A DNA stretch of 7,772 nt from Chloroflexota bacterium (GTDB lineage: Bacteria; Chloroflexota; Anaerolineae; Anaerolineales; Villigracilaceae). Made by a program: the position numbers and the translations under genes. This document shows, piece after piece, positions 6,413 through 7,772 of this stretch; the stretch's first letter is position 1, and every line of letters starts with the position of its first letter. The notes under the pieces are model-generated. The model had not been told where the DNA came from. It did no database searches and saw only the letters and a program-made list of their open reading frames with translations. The stretch spans positions 1 to 7,772 of the forward strand of contig JAKANW010000119.1 of assembly GCA_021823555.1 (NCBI GenBank), written 5' to 3'.

Positions 6413-6470
6413 AAATGACTTTAGAGGTCGCTTACAAGGTTATGCAGGTCCTTTACTCAAAATGACTTTT
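6413..6470 (+). repeat. Nested direct repeats, possible operators
   Basis: AGGTCGCTTAC (6425-6435) recurs as AGGTCCTTTAC (6446-6456), 9 of 11 identical, with a period of 21 bp, that is two helical turns. Flanking them, AAATGACTTT occurs at 6413-6422 and again at 6460-6469. The arrangement suits a regulator binding one face of the DNA between the divergent genes. No regulator is identified. Confidence 0.35.
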
Positions 6471-6626
6471 TTGTATGTTGCTTTTTATCGCAGGCCATGC
6501 TACAGTACGTACGTGCCGCCCGCACCCTACTGCCTCTTATGTAAATTCCTGACCCCATGGGCAGTTTTTATTGGGGAAATGGAAAGTCGTATTCATATTT
6601 ACGCAGTACTTTAATTTGGGCGGGAA

Positions 6627-6635
6627 AGGAGGTGA
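6627..6635 (+). promoter_or_regulatory. Near-perfect Shine-Dalgarno fixing the TTG start of the pilin gene
   Basis: AGGAGGTGA is complementary to nearly the whole anti-Shine-Dalgarno end of 16S rRNA. Its core ends 8 nt before TTG at 6641, which decides that start over the in-frame upstream ATG at 6557 and over GTG at 6632, which lies inside the site. Confidence 0.85.
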
Positions 6636-6640
6636 CTGGT

Positions 6641-6793
6641 TTGCTAAGCGCGAATTCAGATGGTCAAGGTTTGGTTGAATATGCCCTAATTCTTGCGCTG
6701 GTTGCCATTGTTGTCTTTGCAGCCTTGATCGTCCTTGGCCCCGTCATTGGCGGTGTTTTCAGTACATTGAACAGCAGCTTGTCGGGCATTTGA
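6641..6793 (+). CDS. Flp/Fap-family type IVb prepilin
   Basis: The 50-residue product is a Flp-type pilin subunit, the kind assembled into thin Tad pili for surface attachment. An 8-residue leader ends MLSANSDG, and the class III cleavage site G|QGLVEY has the hallmark E5-Y6 of the mature pilin. A hydrophobic helix follows (ALILALVAIVVFAALIVL), then GPVIGGVFSTLNSSLSGI, close to the family's usual G-x-x-I-x-x-V-F-x-x-x-N ending. Processing by a TadV/CpaA-type prepilin peptidase and assembly by Tad secretion genes would be required; none are in this window, so the gene stands alone and depends on loci elsewhere. Translation starts at TTG behind a very strong ribosome site, which suggests high expression. 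Family assignment is confident. Confidence 0.9.
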   Translation: MLSANSDGQGLVEYALILALVAIVVFAALIVLGPVIGGVFSTLNSSLSGI

Positions 6794-6796
6794 TCA

Positions 6797-6826
6797 AAGA
6801 GTTCCCGCTCTTATGCGGGAACTCTT
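6797..6826. terminator. Shared hairpin between pilin and Nudix genes
   Basis: AAGAGTTCCCGC (6797-6808) and GCGGGAACTCTT (6815-6826) form a 12-bp perfect stem with a 6-nt loop, starting 4 nt after the pilin stop codon. T-tracts are weak on both strands, so termination may be partial or aided by other factors. On the minus strand the hairpin overlaps the end of the Nudix gene, whose TAA lies in the loop (6811-6813). Confidence 0.7.
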
Positions 6827-7251
6827 CCTGTCAACATTTCCAGCAGACCTGCGGGATAGAGGGGATTTCTTCCCGTGCCAAACTCATCCAGACGTTTCCA
6901 CAACACTTTGAACGGACCCGCGTCCGCCTCCATGCCGGACATCACGGCCTGCTCGTACAACCCAGGGTTGACCAGCCGCCCGTCATAGGCCAGCACGATC
7001 TCGTGGCTGGGAATCCCGTCAAACACGAAGATGTTTTCCAGCGCGCCAAGATATTTCAACTCGGTGACTTCTTCGCCGAGTTCCTCTTTGATCTCACGGC
7101 GGACGGTGTCCTCGCTCCGCTCGCCGAACTCGATCCCGCCGCCAAGAGGGCGGTAGAAGGTTTGATCCTTTTTAGGATCGTAGCCTTCGAAGACAAGGAT
7201 TTTGTCTTCATGGCGAAAGACACAGATGGCAAGCGGGCGGATGTGATTCAT
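6811..7251 (-). CDS. Nudix hydrolase
   Basis: This is a 146-residue cytoplasmic Nudix-fold pyrophosphohydrolase. The Nudix box G-x5-E-x7-RE-x2-EE-x-G is complete: G38, E44, R52-E53, E56-E57, G59, the acidic residues that bind catalytic magnesium. The usual hydrophobic residue after the final glycine is E60 here. Family members hydrolyse nucleoside diphosphates linked to another moiety (NTPs, sugar nucleotides, ADP-ribose); nothing seen sets the substrate. The chosen ATG begins MNHIRPLAICVF and has AGAGGG 3-4 nt upstream; a longer frame to 7389 would run through the miaB terminator and stop, so it is unlikely. The last residues GRVPA are encoded by the stem of the shared hairpin. The gene lies 71 nt behind miaB, separated by a terminator-like hairpin. 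Confidence 0.9.
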   Translation of the reverse strand: MNHIRPLAICVFRHEDKILVFEGYDPKKDQTFYRPLGGGIEFGERSEDTVRREIKEELGEEVTELKYLGALENIFVFDGIPSHEIVLAYDGRLVNPGLYEQAVMSGMEADAGPFKVLWKRLDEFGTGRNPLYPAGLLEMLTGRVPA

Positions 7252-7260
7252 GTTCCCTCT

Positions 7261-7315
7261 AAAAAGTAGGGCGGACACCTGCACCGAACGCAGGTACGGT
7301 GTTGGCAATCCGCCC
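7261..7315 (-). terminator. Terminator-like hairpin between miaB and the Nudix gene
   Basis: On the minus strand GGGCGGA (7309-7315) pairs with TCCGCCC (7269-7275). An inner 6-bp stem ACCTGC/GCAGGT (7290-7295 and 7277-7282) lies on an asymmetric bulge, and TACTTTTT (T-run 7261-7265) follows. It starts 8 nt after the miaB stop and ends just before the Nudix ribosome site, so it may limit read-through from miaB into the Nudix gene. Confidence 0.7.
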
Positions 7316-7322
7316 CCCGCGA

Positions 7323-7772
7323 TTACAGTGAAATCAAAGCTGGTTGTTTTTGCGAGCGTACTCCCGCGAGTGTGGCTTGCATGGACCACGGCCCCGTCCA
7401 GGTGACGGTGACGGGCAAAAGTTTGCCGCGTAAATCTTCATCTGATTCAACGAAGACGAGCTTATTGGTGGGCGTGCGGCCGCGCCAGCGTCCTTTGACC
7501 TTTTCCTCGAAGAGGACTTCCACTTGCTGGCCGAGATACTTCTCGTTGATCTCGCCAACGATCTCTTCCTGCAATTCTTCGAGCAGGCGGAAGCGGCGCA
7601 TCTTTTCCTCGTCGGTCACATTATCGTCCATGCGGCGGGTGGCAACGGTACCCTCTCGAACGGAGTAGCGGGCCAGATGAGCGGAATCCAGCTTGAGGTC
7701 CGATAAGAGGCGGTGGGTCTGCATGAACTGCTCCTCGGTCTCGCCGGGGAATCCGACGATGATGTCCGTCGC
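7323..7772 (-). CDS. miaB: tRNA-2-methylthio-N6-dimethylallyladenosine synthase, C-terminal part
   Basis: The visible 149 codons are the C-terminal third of a methylthiotransferase. MiaB is a radical-SAM enzyme that adds the methylthio group to i6A37 of tRNAs reading UNN codons. The frame enters from the window edge with TDIIVGFPGETEEQF, the conserved end of the radical-SAM barrel, followed by a YSVREGT segment with the M-DD-V-EEK pattern seen in MiaB proteins. A TRAM RNA-binding domain occupies about the last 70 residues (LGQQVEVLFEE, GRWRGRTPTNKLVFV, GKLLPVTVTWTGPWSMQATLAG). Both 4Fe-4S cysteine motifs lie outside the window. The RGRTPTNKLV segment favours MiaB over the related MtaB or RimO, though the missing N-terminus leaves some doubt. 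Confidence 0.88.
   Translation of the reverse strand, partial: ATDIIVGFPGETEEQFMQTHRLLSDLKLDSAHLARYSVREGTVATRRMDDNVTDEEKMRRFRLLEELQEEIVGEINEKYLGQQVEVLFEEKVKGRWRGRTPTNKLVFVESDEDLRGKLLPVTVTWTGPWSMQATLAGVRSQKQPALISL

Larger units (their letters stand above)
6265..6640. other. Divergent intergenic region between P450 and pilin genes
   Basis: About 375 bases hold no credible gene. Open frames here lack ribosome sites and family resemblance. The stretch is visibly more AT-rich than its surroundings, especially 6362-6475, as expected for promoters of both divergent genes, but I cannot assign convincing -35/-10 pairs. It contains the paired direct repeats listed separately and a GTACGTAC palindrome near 6503-6511. 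Confidence 0.5.

Noticed and set aside
6381..6614. Plus-strand 77-codon open frame in the divergent spacer
   Set aside because: It has a TTG or late ATG start without a Shine-Dalgarno, no family resemblance, and overlaps likely regulatory repeats and the region before the pilin ribosome site.
1..7772. CRISPR arrays, transposases, phage genes or a defence island
   Set aside because: No regularly spaced repeats, no DDE or serine recombinase motifs and no structural phage genes were seen; the gene content looks chromosomal.

Overview
The window reads as chromosomal DNA of a GC-rich, Gram-positive-like or monoderm bacterium, most plausibly a Chloroflexota member of the Anaerolineae. That assignment is inference. 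It rests on the architecture of the serine hydroxymethyltransferase (SHMT) gene, which is fused to a GcvT-like domain. It also rests on short palindromic repeats of the kind scattered through such genomes, on a lone Flp-type pilin, and on Thr/Pro-rich lipoprotein linkers. No phage, transposase, CRISPR array, rRNA or convincing tRNA is visible.

Layout. Positions 1-1838 (minus) hold the 5' part of glyA, read from a clear sigma70-type promoter at 1975-2003. Its roughly 130-nt leader carries a palindromic dispersed repeat, and a second small repeat is embedded in frame in the gene. Divergent from it, 2240-3082 (plus) encodes a BmrR-like MerR regulator whose own promoter has the family's 19-bp spacer and an operator dyad; it ends at a strong intrinsic terminator. 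Next, 3295-3795 (plus) is a small secreted protein. It converges on 3880-4950 (minus), a coiled-coil lipoprotein, with a 19-bp-stem terminator between them. The lipoprotein lies 24 nt downstream of a cytochrome P450 gene (4975-6264, minus), so the two are probably one transcript. The P450 has every signature motif but is interrupted by a single in-frame TAG followed at once by ATG. After a divergent intergenic region with paired direct repeats comes a 50-codon Flp-type prepilin with a TTG start (6641-6793, plus). It converges on a Nudix hydrolase (6811-7251, minus) whose stop codon lies in the loop of the shared hairpin. Upstream of that gene is the 3' end of miaB (7323-7772, minus).

How the genes relate. 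Most are independent housekeeping or accessory units: one-carbon metabolism, tRNA modification, nucleotide-type hydrolysis, a drug-sensing-type regulator, a pilin and a P450/lipoprotein pair. I see no evidence for a coherent new multi-gene system. The points most worth a second look are the one-codon lesion in the P450, the fused SHMT carrying an in-frame repeat in its linker, the repeat in the glyA leader, and the overlap of the Nudix coding end with a terminator hairpin.
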